Assembly (NCBI GenBank): GCA_034408875.1
Contig: JAWXCJ010000246.1
Span: 1 to 19,907 of the forward strand
Origin: JANNHK01 sp034408875
GTDB taxonomy: Bacteria > Actinomycetota > Acidimicrobiia > IMCC26256 > PALSA-610
DNA length: 19,907 nucleotides
Reading direction: 5' to 3'
Each line of letters starts with the position of its first letter. Position 1 is the stretch's first letter. The position numbers and the translations under genes were made by a program. Below, one piece after another: positions 13,847-19,907 of this stretch. The notes under the pieces are model-generated. The model worked only from the letters and a program-made list of their open reading frames with translations, did not search any database and was not told where the DNA came from.

Positions 13847-14892
13847 TTCATCGCTCTTTGCGCCGATTCGCCGCGCTCGGGCTCGCAGCTGTTGCCCTCG
13901 CCGGCGGCTGTTCCGGTGCCGGCGGCAGTCTCAACGACGCCGCGACCATCCGGTACGAGGACGACGACGGCACCGAGCACGTCATACACCTCACGCGCGA
14001 GGAGTTCGAGGACGAACTCGACCTGCTCGCCCAGCGTGAGGGAGTAGAACCCGGTCCCGACGGCACGATCCCGACGGCCGACTCGGCCGGCTGGCTCACA
14101 CAGAACATCTACCTGACTGCTGTCGCGCTCGAAGTCGAAGCGCTCGAGATCGAGGTGACCGACGAGCAACGCGACCGCGCGAGAACGAACGTCGCCGAGT
14201 TCGGGTTCGGCGAAGAGCTGAGCGAGATCAGTATCGAAGGGCAAGCGCAGGTCGAGGCCCTGACCGACGCGGTCCGCGAAGACTCCGAGGTCGAGGAGCC
14301 CACCGAAGCCGACGCGCGCGAGGTCTACGAGACCAACCTGGAATCGTTTACGGCGTGCCCGTCGGGTCGCAACGTCGAGCAGGTCGCCTTCCAACTCGAA
14401 GTCGACGCGCAGGCCGCGTTCGACCGCATAGCCGAGGGAGAAACGTTCGCGGAGGCGCAGGAAGTCGCCGAGTTCTACGAGAGCACGTGTCTCGAGAACA
14501 GCCAGTTCGGGCAAGACGCGGCGTTCGCCGAAGCCGTCGGCGCCGCTGAACTCGGTGAGGTCACCGGTCCCGTGGCGAGCGAACAGGGCTTCCACGTGTT
14601 GGTCGCCACCGAGTTTGCGCCGACCTTCGAGCAGTTCCGCGACCAGATCCTTGAGCAGCTGACCCAAGAGGCACAGCAAGCGATCGAGGACGATTTCAAC
14701 CAGCGCATCAGCGAAGCGATCGGGAAGTGGATCGACCGCTTCGACGTGACGATCGACCCGCGGTACGGCACCTGGGAAGAGACCGAGGAAGCGGGCTGGC
14801 AGGTCGTGGCACCGGTAGTGCCCGATCCGAGCGAGGGACGCGGCGACGACGAAACCGTGGTCACGGTCCCGCCCATTGAGCTCGGGGGATGA
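13843..14892 (+). CDS. Parvulin/SurA-like peptidyl-prolyl isomerase lipoprotein
   Basis: The protein has 349 residues. The first 22 are a lipoprotein signal (MIHRSLRR, then a hydrophobic ALGLAAVALAGG) with the acylated Cys at C23. A SurA-N-like helical region follows (about 45-165). A parvulin-type domain spans about 165-265: VEQVAFQLEVDAQAAFDRIA, GETFAEAQEVAEFYE, then AELGEVTGPVASEQGFHVLV. The first parvulin His (usual RHILV) is absent, and C172 and C216 could form a disulfide, so the isomerase activity is uncertain. It probably acts outside the membrane as a chaperone for exported proteins. The mature protein is very acidic. GTG at 13843 overlaps the mfd stop; its own stop overlaps the MazG gene (ATGA). 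In mycobacteria another lipoprotein gene (lpqU) occupies this neighbourhood. Confidence 0.83.
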   Translation: MIHRSLRRFAALGLAAVALAGGCSGAGGSLNDAATIRYEDDDGTEHVIHLTREEFEDELDLLAQREGVEPGPDGTIPTADSAGWLTQNIYLTAVALEVEALEIEVTDEQRDRARTNVAEFGFGEELSEISIEGQAQVEALTDAVREDSEVEEPTEADAREVYETNLESFTACPSGRNVEQVAFQLEVDAQAAFDRIAEGETFAEAQEVAEFYESTCLENSQFGQDAAFAEAVGAAELGEVTGPVASEQGFHVLVATEFAPTFEQFRDQILEQLTQEAQQAIEDDFNQRISEAIGKWIDRFDVTIDPRYGTWEETEEAGWQVVAPVVPDPSEGRGDDETVVTVPPIELGG

Positions 14893-16304
14893 GCCGACGC
14901 CGACCGCGGGTCGTGGTCGTCGGTCTCGGACCCGCGGGCGCCGATCTCGTGCTTCCGGCCGCACGGGCGGCGCTGACCGCGACGACAACCCGCTTCGCTC
15001 GTACGGCGCGGCATCCCGCTGTCGACGACCTCGCGCGTGAAGGCATCACGTTCGAGGCGCTCGACCATCTCTACGACTCGGGCGACGACTTCGACACCGT
15101 CTACAGCGCAATCGCGTCGTACATCGTCGACGCGGCGCGTACGAACCGCGATCTCGTGTACGCAGTGCCGGGGAGTCCGAACGTCGCGGAGCGCACGGTC
15201 GAGCTGTTGCGCGCCGCCGACGTCGAGATCGAGCTCGTCCCCGGTCTGTCGTTCGCGGAGCTGGCGTGGGCGCGTATCGGCGTCGATCCGTTAGCCGGGG
15301 CGCGGGTCGTCGACGCACGCGCGTTCGCGGTCGACGCGGCCGGATTCGCGGGTCCGATGCTCATCGCGCAGTGCGACACGCAGTTCGTGCTCTCCGACGT
15401 CAAGCTCGCGTTGCTCGAAGTACTCGTTCCCGACCACGAGGTCACGGTGCTCCAGCGCCTTGGCTTGCCCGACGAGCGCATCGATCGCGTTGCCCTCGCC
15501 GAACTCGACCGCGAGGTCGTACCCGACCATCTGACGTCGTTGTACGTCGACACGGGCGAGTTGCGCGTCGCGTCGGAGTTCGCGCGGTTGGTCGGGTTGG
15601 CCGAGCGGTTACGGGGCCCGGGTGGGTGCCCGTGGGACGCGAAGCAGACGCACCACTCGCTCCGCCGCCACGTGCTCGAAGAGGCGTACGAAGTCGCGGA
15701 GGCGATCGACGCGCTGCCGCCGACCGCGCCCGCGGGGGCTCTCGAACTCACCGACTACGACGCGCTCGAAGACGAGCTCGGCGACCTCTTGTTCCAGGTC
15801 GTCATCCAGTCGGTGCTCGCGGCCGAGGCGGGCGCGTTCAACGTCGCCGATGTCGCCCGCCGCATTCACGACAAGCTCGTGCACCGGCACCCGCACGTGT
15901 TCGGCGACGTGCAGGTCGCCGACGCCGACGCCGTCGTCACGAATTGGGAGCAGATCAAGAAGGCGGAGAAGGGCGACTCGTCGCTCGTCGCGGGGGTGAC
16001 TGCCGGGCTGCCGTCGCTCATCGCGGTGCAGAAGTTGCTGCGCAAGGCCGACTCGATCGGCCTCATCGTGGAGGTACCCGAGGTCGCGCTCGACGAGATC
16101 GACGACGCGGCCGTCGGCCAGGCGCTCGCGGCCATCGTCGCCCGGGTCCGCACCAGCGACGTCGACGCCGAATCGGCGCTCGCCGCGTGGTCGCGCCGGT
16201 TCCGCGACCGCTTCCAGCGCATGGAAGCGCGAGCAGCAGAGCAGGGGATCGATCTCGCCGCGGCCGACGCGGCCGAGGTCCGTCGGGTGTGGGACGCCGT
16301 CTAG
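14889..16304 (+). CDS. mazG: Tetrapyrrole-methylase-like / MazG nucleoside triphosphate pyrophosphohydrolase fusion
   Basis: The protein has 471 residues in two parts. Residues 1-225 resemble the SAM-dependent tetrapyrrole (corrin/porphyrin) methylases: VVVVGLGPAGADLVLPAA (8-25) and VYAVPGSPNVAERTVELL (about 94-111), then a LVPGLSFAE segment. Residues from about 235 are MazG: RGPGGCPWDAKQTHHSLRRH, the EExxE helix LEEAYEVAEAID (about 263), EDELGDLLFQVV (about 294) and VHRHPHVFGDV. MazG hydrolyses non-canonical NTPs to NMPs and limits mutagenic nucleotides or (p)ppGpp. The same fusion is known as YabN in B. subtilis. The ATG overlaps the stop of the lipoprotein gene. The methylase half's substrate is unknown. 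A perfect palindrome follows 5 nt after the stop. Confidence 0.93.
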   Translation: MSRRRPRVVVVGLGPAGADLVLPAARAALTATTTRFARTARHPAVDDLAREGITFEALDHLYDSGDDFDTVYSAIASYIVDAARTNRDLVYAVPGSPNVAERTVELLRAADVEIELVPGLSFAELAWARIGVDPLAGARVVDARAFAVDAAGFAGPMLIAQCDTQFVLSDVKLALLEVLVPDHEVTVLQRLGLPDERIDRVALAELDREVVPDHLTSLYVDTGELRVASEFARLVGLAERLRGPGGCPWDAKQTHHSLRRHVLEEAYEVAEAIDALPPTAPAGALELTDYDALEDELGDLLFQVVIQSVLAAEAGAFNVADVARRIHDKLVHRHPHVFGDVQVADADAVVTNWEQIKKAEKGDSSLVAGVTAGLPSLIAVQKLLRKADSIGLIVEVPEVALDEIDDAAVGQALAAIVARVRTSDVDAESALAAWSRRFRDRFQRMEARAAEQGIDLAAADAAEVRRVWDAV

Positions 16305-16309
16305 CTCTC

Positions 16310-16358
16310 CAACTGGCGTACCTCAGGCAGGCGCCGCCTGCCTGAGGTACGCCAGTTG
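16310..16358. repeat. Perfect 24-bp-arm palindrome downstream of mazG
   Basis: The 24-nt arms around one C are fully complementary (outer CAACTGGCGTACC, inner TCAGGCAGGCG). It starts 5 nt after the mazG stop, the same placement as copies A and B after their genes, and also has a single central base. The likely role is a strong terminator between mazG and eno, despite no U-run, or a mobile palindrome. Part of the arm (CAACTGGC...CCTCAGG) resembles the inner part of copy A. Confidence 0.9.
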
Positions 16359-16492
16359 TCGGATCGATGGCGTCGAACGCACGTTCGGTGGCTAGATTTC
16401 TACGCGGAGTGACTCCCATTCAGGGGCACAGGGGTCTACATTCACCACTCGCACCACAGGAGTTGCAGGGATTGAGCACAGGTTGGGCGCCG
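16359..16492 (+). promoter_or_regulatory. Upstream region of eno with candidate -10 boxes
   Basis: This 134-bp stretch has no gene. TAGATT (16393-16398) and TACATT (16437-16442) both fit TANNNT. The latter would give a leader of about 70 nt. No paired -35 at 16-19 bp was found. It probably carries the eno operon promoter because the palindrome isolates eno from mazG. Confidence 0.35.
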
Positions 16493-16523
16493 GGCGGAGG
16501 GCCGGAAGGCGTAGCCGCATGAT
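16493..16523 (+). promoter_or_regulatory. Translation-start leader of eno, near-copy of the ispE leader
   Basis: It matches 4546-4576 at 26 of 31 positions, ending in the identical CGTAGCCGCATGAT. It contains GGAAGG 9 nt before the ATG, which fixes the eno start at 16519. Confidence 0.6.
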
Positions 16524-17796
16524 TATCGAGGACGTTGTCGGGCGGGAGATCCTCGATTCGCGCGGAAATCCGACGGTGGAGGTCGAGGTCGAGCTCCTGA
16601 GCGGGGCCCGGGGCCGGGCCGCCGTGCCCAGCGGGGCCAGCACCGGCGCGCACGAGGCCGTGGAACTCCGCGACGACGGGAGCCGCTACGGGGGCAAGGG
16701 CGTCCAGTCGGCGGTCGAGCATGTCATCGGCGAGATCAGGGAAGCGGTTATCGGGTTCGACGCGGCCGACCAGCGCGGCCTCGACGCCGAGCTGATCGCC
16801 CTGGACGGCACCGACAACAAGTCGCGCCTCGGCGCCAACGCGATCCTGGGCGTGTCGCTCGCAGTCGCCAAGGCCGGCGCGGAGGAGTGTGGCTTGGCGC
16901 TGTACCGCTACGTCGGCGGCGCCAACGCGCATGTGTTGCCCGTCCCGCAGATGAACGTCGTCAACGGCGGCGCCCACGCCAACTCGAACGTCGACATCCA
17001 GGAGTTCATGCTCCTCCCCGTTGGTGCCGTCAGCTACTCGGAAGCGGTGCGGTGGGGCGCCGAGACGTACCACGCACTCAAAGGCCTGCTGCAGGAGCGC
17101 GGGCTCTCGACGGCGGTCGGCGACGAGGGCGGGTTTGCGCCCGACCTCCCGTCGAACGAAGAAGCGTTGCGCCTCATGATGCAGGCGATCGAACGGGCCG
17201 GCTATCGCCCCGGCGACGAGATCGCGCTCGGCCTCGACGTCGCGTCGACGGAGTTCTACGAGCACGGCGCGTACACGTTGGCCGGTGAAGGCCGGAAGTT
17301 CACGTCGGCGGAGTTCGCCGACTACCTCGTCGACCTGTGCGATCGCTACCCGATCGTTTCGGTCGAGGACGGCATGGCCGAAGACGACTGGGACGGTTGG
17401 TTCGCGCTCACCGGCCGTCTCGGCAACCGGGTGCAGCTCGTCGGCGACGACTTGTTCGTGACCAACACCGAACGTCTGGCCCGGGGCATCGAGGCGGGTG
17501 TGGCCAACTCGATCCTCGTGAAGGTCAACCAGATCGGCACGCTCACCGAGACGCTCGACACGATGCAACTGGCGGCGAGCGCCGCGTACACGTCGGTGAT
17601 GTCGCACCGCAGTGGCGAGACCGAGGACACGACGATCGCCGACCTGGCCGTGGCGACGAACTGCGGGCAGATCAAGGCGGGCGCGCCCGCGCGCAGCGAC
17701 CGCGTCGCGAAGTACAACCAGCTCCTGCGCATCGAAGAGGACCTGGGCGAGGGCGCGGCCTATCTCGGCGGACGTGCGCTGGCGGGACCGCGATGA
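16519..17796 (+). CDS. eno: Enolase (phosphopyruvate hydratase)
   Basis: Enolase interconverts 2-phosphoglycerate and phosphoenolpyruvate in glycolysis. The 425-residue protein has the usual length. Motifs are REILDSRGNPTVEVEVEL at the start, PSGASTGAHEAVELRD (flexible loop), NGGAHANSNVDIQEFMLLP (catalytic His region, about 148), GDEGGFAPDL (about 201), the Mg ligands in LGLDVASTEFY, VSVEDGMAEDDWDGW and LVGDDLFVTN, the catalytic Lys in ILVKVNQIGTLTET (K335), and SHRSGETEDTTIADLAV. The ATG at 16519 is chosen for the ribosome site and because the family starts MIIEDV; an upstream in-frame ATG at 16483 has no homology. The stop overlaps the FtsB-like start (ATGA). Confidence 0.97.
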   Translation: MIIEDVVGREILDSRGNPTVEVEVELLSGARGRAAVPSGASTGAHEAVELRDDGSRYGGKGVQSAVEHVIGEIREAVIGFDAADQRGLDAELIALDGTDNKSRLGANAILGVSLAVAKAGAEECGLALYRYVGGANAHVLPVPQMNVVNGGAHANSNVDIQEFMLLPVGAVSYSEAVRWGAETYHALKGLLQERGLSTAVGDEGGFAPDLPSNEEALRLMMQAIERAGYRPGDEIALGLDVASTEFYEHGAYTLAGEGRKFTSAEFADYLVDLCDRYPIVSVEDGMAEDDWDGWFALTGRLGNRVQLVGDDLFVTNTERLARGIEAGVANSILVKVNQIGTLTETLDTMQLAASAAYTSVMSHRSGETEDTTIADLAVATNCGQIKAGAPARSDRVAKYNQLLRIEEDLGEGAAYLGGRALAGPR

Positions 17797-18107
17797 CCGC
17801 GAAGACCGTGCGCATCGTGCTGCTCGCACTGTTGCTCGTGGCGATCATGTTCCTGTTCGTGTTCCCGACCCGGTCGTACCTCTCGCAGCGGGGTGCGGTC
17901 GACGACGCCCGCAACGACGTGAAAGTCATTCAGGAGCAGATCTTCCTGCTGCAGGAGGAATCGGCCCGGCTCCAGACCCCGGCCGAGATCGAACGGCAGG
18001 CCCGCCTGCAGTTCAACATGGTGTTCCCGGGCGAGAAGCCGTTCGCGGTCGTGCCCGACACCTCTGCCGAGGCCGACGCCTCGGACGAAAACGAGTCGTC
18101 GCCGTAA
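17793..18107 (+). CDS. FtsB/DivIC-family septum formation initiator protein
   Basis: The protein has 104 residues. A short cytoplasmic N-terminus (MTAKTVR) is followed by one membrane segment (about 8-26, VLLALLLVAIMFLFVFP). A heptad-type coiled coil follows at about 33-62 (VDDARNDVKVIQEQIFLLQE). The C-terminus has the family's TPAEIERQARLQFNMVFPGE pattern and then an acidic tail. FtsB/DivIC joins FtsL and FtsQ/DivIB in the divisome outside the membrane. The order eno - FtsB-like - DUF501 - ppx is conserved in actinomycetes, and in B. subtilis divIC lies in the same wider cluster. ATG overlaps the eno stop. The TAA stop forms the first three bases of the next gene's -10. Confidence 0.92.
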   Translation: MTAKTVRIVLLALLLVAIMFLFVFPTRSYLSQRGAVDDARNDVKVIQEQIFLLQEESARLQTPAEIERQARLQFNMVFPGEKPFAVVPDTSAEADASDENESSP

Positions 18108-18110
18108 ACT
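18105..18110 (+). promoter_or_regulatory. -10 element of the DUF501 gene (leaderless layout)
   Basis: TAAACT, the 7-nt spacer CGCCGCC, then GTG at 18118, with no ribosome site. The hexamer starts with the stop codon of the FtsB-like gene. It would allow DUF501-ppx transcription independent of eno. Confidence 0.55.
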
Positions 18111-18117
18111 CGCCGCC

Positions 18118-18585
18118 GTGCCGGCACCGAGCCATCCCGACGACGCCGCGGCACTCGCCGACCTGCTCGGGCGCGAACCGCGAGCCGAGTTCGAGGTCGT
18201 CGTCCGCGACGCCGGCGGCGCCCCGGTGGTCATCCGGAACGCGCCGTTGCTCGACGACGGCACGCCCATGCCCACCCGGTTCTGGTTGGTGGACCCGCGG
18301 GTCAGTGCCCGGGTCGCCCGCCTCGAGTCGGCCGGCGGCGTGCGTGCGGCCGAAGCGGCGGTCGACGCGGCGGCACTCCTCGACGCCCACACGCGCTATG
18401 CGGCCGAGCGCGATGCCGCGCTCCCGGTCGACCACGAGGGCCCGCGACCGCACGGCGGGGTGGGCGGCACCCGCGTCGGCGTGAAGTGCCTGCACGCGCA
18501 CTACGCCTGGCATCTCGCGGGTGGCGACGACCCGGTCGGGGCGTGGGTGGCCGCCCAGTTCGCGCTGGAAGTGTCGGCCCCATGA
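18118..18585 (+). CDS. DUF501 domain protein
   Basis: The 155-residue protein begins MPAPSHPDDAAALADLLGRE. The family core is visible: PTRFWLVDPRVSARVARLES, then a C-terminal GGVGGTRVGVKCLHAHYAWH with a Cys and two His that could bind metal, and GGDDPVGAWV. The function of DUF501 is not established. It is constantly found between the FtsB-like gene and the Ppx/GppA gene in actinomycetes (Rv1025 in M. tuberculosis, as I recall). The GTG start is supported by the TAAACT-N7 promoter. The stop overlaps the ppx start (ATGA), suggesting coupling. Confidence 0.92.
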   Translation: MPAPSHPDDAAALADLLGREPRAEFEVVVRDAGGAPVVIRNAPLLDDGTPMPTRFWLVDPRVSARVARLESAGGVRAAEAAVDAAALLDAHTRYAAERDAALPVDHEGPRPHGGVGGTRVGVKCLHAHYAWHLAGGDDPVGAWVAAQFALEVSAP

Positions 18586-19493
18586 CGCGCGTCGCCGCGG
18601 TCGACATCGGCACGAACTCGACGCGGCTACTCGTCGCCGACGTGGTCGACGGCCGCCTCACCCAGCTGGAGCGGCGAACGAGGATCACGCGCCTCGGCCA
18701 AGGCGTCCACGCCTCCCGGAAGTTGCACCCGGACGCGATCGAACGCACGCTCACGACGCTGCGCGAGTACCGCGCCGTCATCTCCGAACTCGGCGTCTCG
18801 GCCGTACGCGCGACGGCGACGAGCGCGTCACGCGACGCCACCAACCGCGACGAGTTCTTCGAACCGGCGCGCGCTCTCTTGGGTACCGCGCCCGAACTGC
18901 TCAGTGGTGAAGACGAGGCGCGCCTCGAGTTCGCCGGCGCGACCACGGGCCTCGACGCGCCGGCGCCGTTCCTCGTCCTCGACGTCGGTGGCGGCTCGAC
19001 CGAGTTCATCGTCGGAACCACCGAGCCCGAGGGGCTCGTCTCGGTCGACATCGGCTGCGTGCGCCTCACCGAACAGTTCCTCACGAGCGATCCACCGGCG
19101 CCCGAAGAGTTGAGCCAGGCGCTGTCGGTCGTGCGCGACCATCTCGCCGACGTCGACCGCGAGGTGCCCGGCGCGGCGGGGGCGAAAACCCTCGTCGGGA
19201 CGGCGGGCACCGCGTGGACGATGGGTGCCGTCGAGTTGGGCGTCGGTCCCGGCGAGAGCGAGCGCATCCACCACTTTCGGCTCACGCGCGCGGCCGCCGA
19301 AGATGTCTACCGCACGCTCGCAACCGAACCGATTGCGACCCGGCGCCACAATCCAGGCCTCGAAGAAGGCCGGGTCGACGTGATCGTCGGTGGTGCGATC
19401 GTGATCGTGGCCGTCATGCGCCACTTCCGGTTCGACGAGATGCTCGTCTCCGAAGCCGACATTCTCGACGGCCTCGCCCTGAGCATCGGGTAG
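18582..19493 (+). CDS. Ppx/GppA-family exopolyphosphatase / guanosine pentaphosphate phosphohydrolase
   Basis: The 303-residue protein is the short Ppx form without an HD domain, like actinobacterial Ppx1/Ppx2. It has the ASKHA phosphate loops VAAVDIGTNSTRLLVADV (4-21) and FLVLDVGGGSTEFIVGTTEP, ATATSASRDATNRDEFF, LSGEDEARLEFAGA, the segment LVGTAGTAWTMGAVELGV, and the C-terminal GRVDVIVGGAIVIV. Such enzymes cut terminal phosphate from polyphosphate and/or convert pppGpp to ppGpp; motifs alone do not separate the two. ATG at 18582 overlaps the DUF501 stop. Together with MazG in this cluster it could influence alarmone or polyphosphate levels, which is inference. Confidence 0.93.
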   Translation: MTRVAAVDIGTNSTRLLVADVVDGRLTQLERRTRITRLGQGVHASRKLHPDAIERTLTTLREYRAVISELGVSAVRATATSASRDATNRDEFFEPARALLGTAPELLSGEDEARLEFAGATTGLDAPAPFLVLDVGGGSTEFIVGTTEPEGLVSVDIGCVRLTEQFLTSDPPAPEELSQALSVVRDHLADVDREVPGAAGAKTLVGTAGTAWTMGAVELGVGPGESERIHHFRLTRAAAEDVYRTLATEPIATRRHNPGLEEGRVDVIVGGAIVIVAVMRHFRFDEMLVSEADILDGLALSIG

Positions 19494-19530
19494 TCCTCCC
19501 GCCGTTGCGATCGCGGCCGAGTGAAGTCCC

Positions 19531-19905
19531 GTGGACTTGCTCGCCTTCGGTCAGTCGCTCGGCGCACTCCGGATCGCGGATATCCGCTCCATCGCCGCGC
19601 ACGACGCCGCATCGCGTGATTCGATCGCCGGCGAGGTCGAAGTGCGGCGTGCCACGCTGCACGTCGAGCGCGTGCTGCGGGCAACGCAACGCCGTAACCA
19701 GGCCGCGATGGCGGGCCTGACGGTGGTCGCACTCGTGCAGGGCGCGGCTCGGCGGGCCGGTGTCGAACTGCCCGACCGCGATGTCACCCGGGTCGCCCGC
19801 GCCGCCGAGCTCGTCGCTCGCGCGCTGGTGGGCGGCCCTGCGTCCGAGCGCGACGCGCGCCTGCTCGCAACCGCTTTCGACCGGGTCTCACTACGATCCG
19901 CCTGA
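19531..19905 (+). CDS. Unrecognised 124-aa helical protein
   Basis: It starts at GTG 19531, 37 nt after the ppx stop, and is complete within the window (TGA at 19903-19905). The sequence begins MDLLAFGQSLGALRIADIRS. It is rich in Ala, Arg, Val and Leu and should be almost all helical, with a basic middle (HVERVLRATQRRNQAAMAGL) followed by a mildly hydrophobic stretch (TVVALVQGAARRAGV) that is too interrupted to be a clear membrane segment. There is no signal peptide and no Cys. Codon use matches the neighbours (GC-rich third positions), which supports a real gene, but no strong ribosome site is visible. I recognise no family. It may be co-transcribed with ppx. Confidence 0.6.
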   Translation: MDLLAFGQSLGALRIADIRSIAAHDAASRDSIAGEVEVRRATLHVERVLRATQRRNQAAMAGLTVVALVQGAARRAGVELPDRDVTRVARAAELVARALVGGPASERDARLLATAFDRVSLRSA

Positions 19906-19907
19906 GC

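Noticed and set aside
9286..16358. CRISPR array
   Set aside because: The palindromes are only two or three, are separated by genes, and have no regular spacers.
16409..16442. Full -35/-10 promoter for eno (GTGACT with TACATT)
   Set aside because: The spacer is 22 bp, too long for a standard promoter, so only the -10 candidates are kept at low confidence.

Overview
The window is a high-GC, gene-dense stretch of a bacterial chromosome, almost certainly from an actinomycete. Three things point there. The gene order tatD-rsmA-ispE ... glmU-prs-rplY-pth ... mfd-mazG-eno-FtsB-like-DUF501-ppx closely follows, as I recall it, the Rv1008-Rv1026 region of Mycobacterium tuberculosis. Two tiny basic ribosomal proteins known from mycobacterial ribosomes (bS22-like and bL37-like) are present. 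Several genes have leaderless-type promoters. An early-branching class such as Acidimicrobiia is my guess: rpfB is absent between tatD and rsmA, and the glmU-to-pth block runs in the same direction as the rest. No marker gene settles the class.

Layout, left to right. (1) 1-2483: the 3' part of a secreted beta-helix protein, a bL37-like mini-gene on the minus strand, a YchF-family protein with a destroyed GTPase site, and a DUF192 protein. (2) 2484-5351: an AbrB-type regulator with a Cys4 tail (minus strand), diverging from tatD-rsmA-ispE. (3) 5336-9279: a bS22-like mini-gene (minus), then tRNA-Gln(UUG), glmU, prs, rplY/ctc and pth. (4) 9280-10447: an accessory insertion between pth and mfd, a lone AbiEi-antitoxin-domain/DUF559 gene with atypical codon use, bordered on both sides by copies of the same 45-bp imperfect palindrome. 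(5) 10448-19907: mfd, a parvulin-like lipoprotein and a tetrapyrrole-methylase/MazG fusion, then a 24-bp-arm perfect palindrome, then eno, an FtsB/DivIC-like septation protein, a DUF501 protein, Ppx/GppA phosphatase and an unrecognised small protein.

The core genes serve translation (tRNA, ribosomal proteins, RsmA, Pth), cell-envelope precursor supply (IspE, GlmU), nucleotide and central metabolism (Prs, MazG, Eno, Ppx), transcription-coupled repair (Mfd), protein export and folding (parvulin) and division (FtsB-like). Many neighbours overlap by 1-4 bases (TAATG, GTGA, ATGA), so translational coupling is widespread. The most unusual items are the palindrome-bordered nuclease-like cassette, the YchF-like pseudo-GTPase, the paired mini ribosomal protein genes, a recurring TANNNT-N7-start promoter layout, and a near-identical 31-nt translation-start leader shared by ispE and eno. 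There is no CRISPR array, no recognisable transposase and no rRNA. No gene-free stretch exceeds 300 bases.
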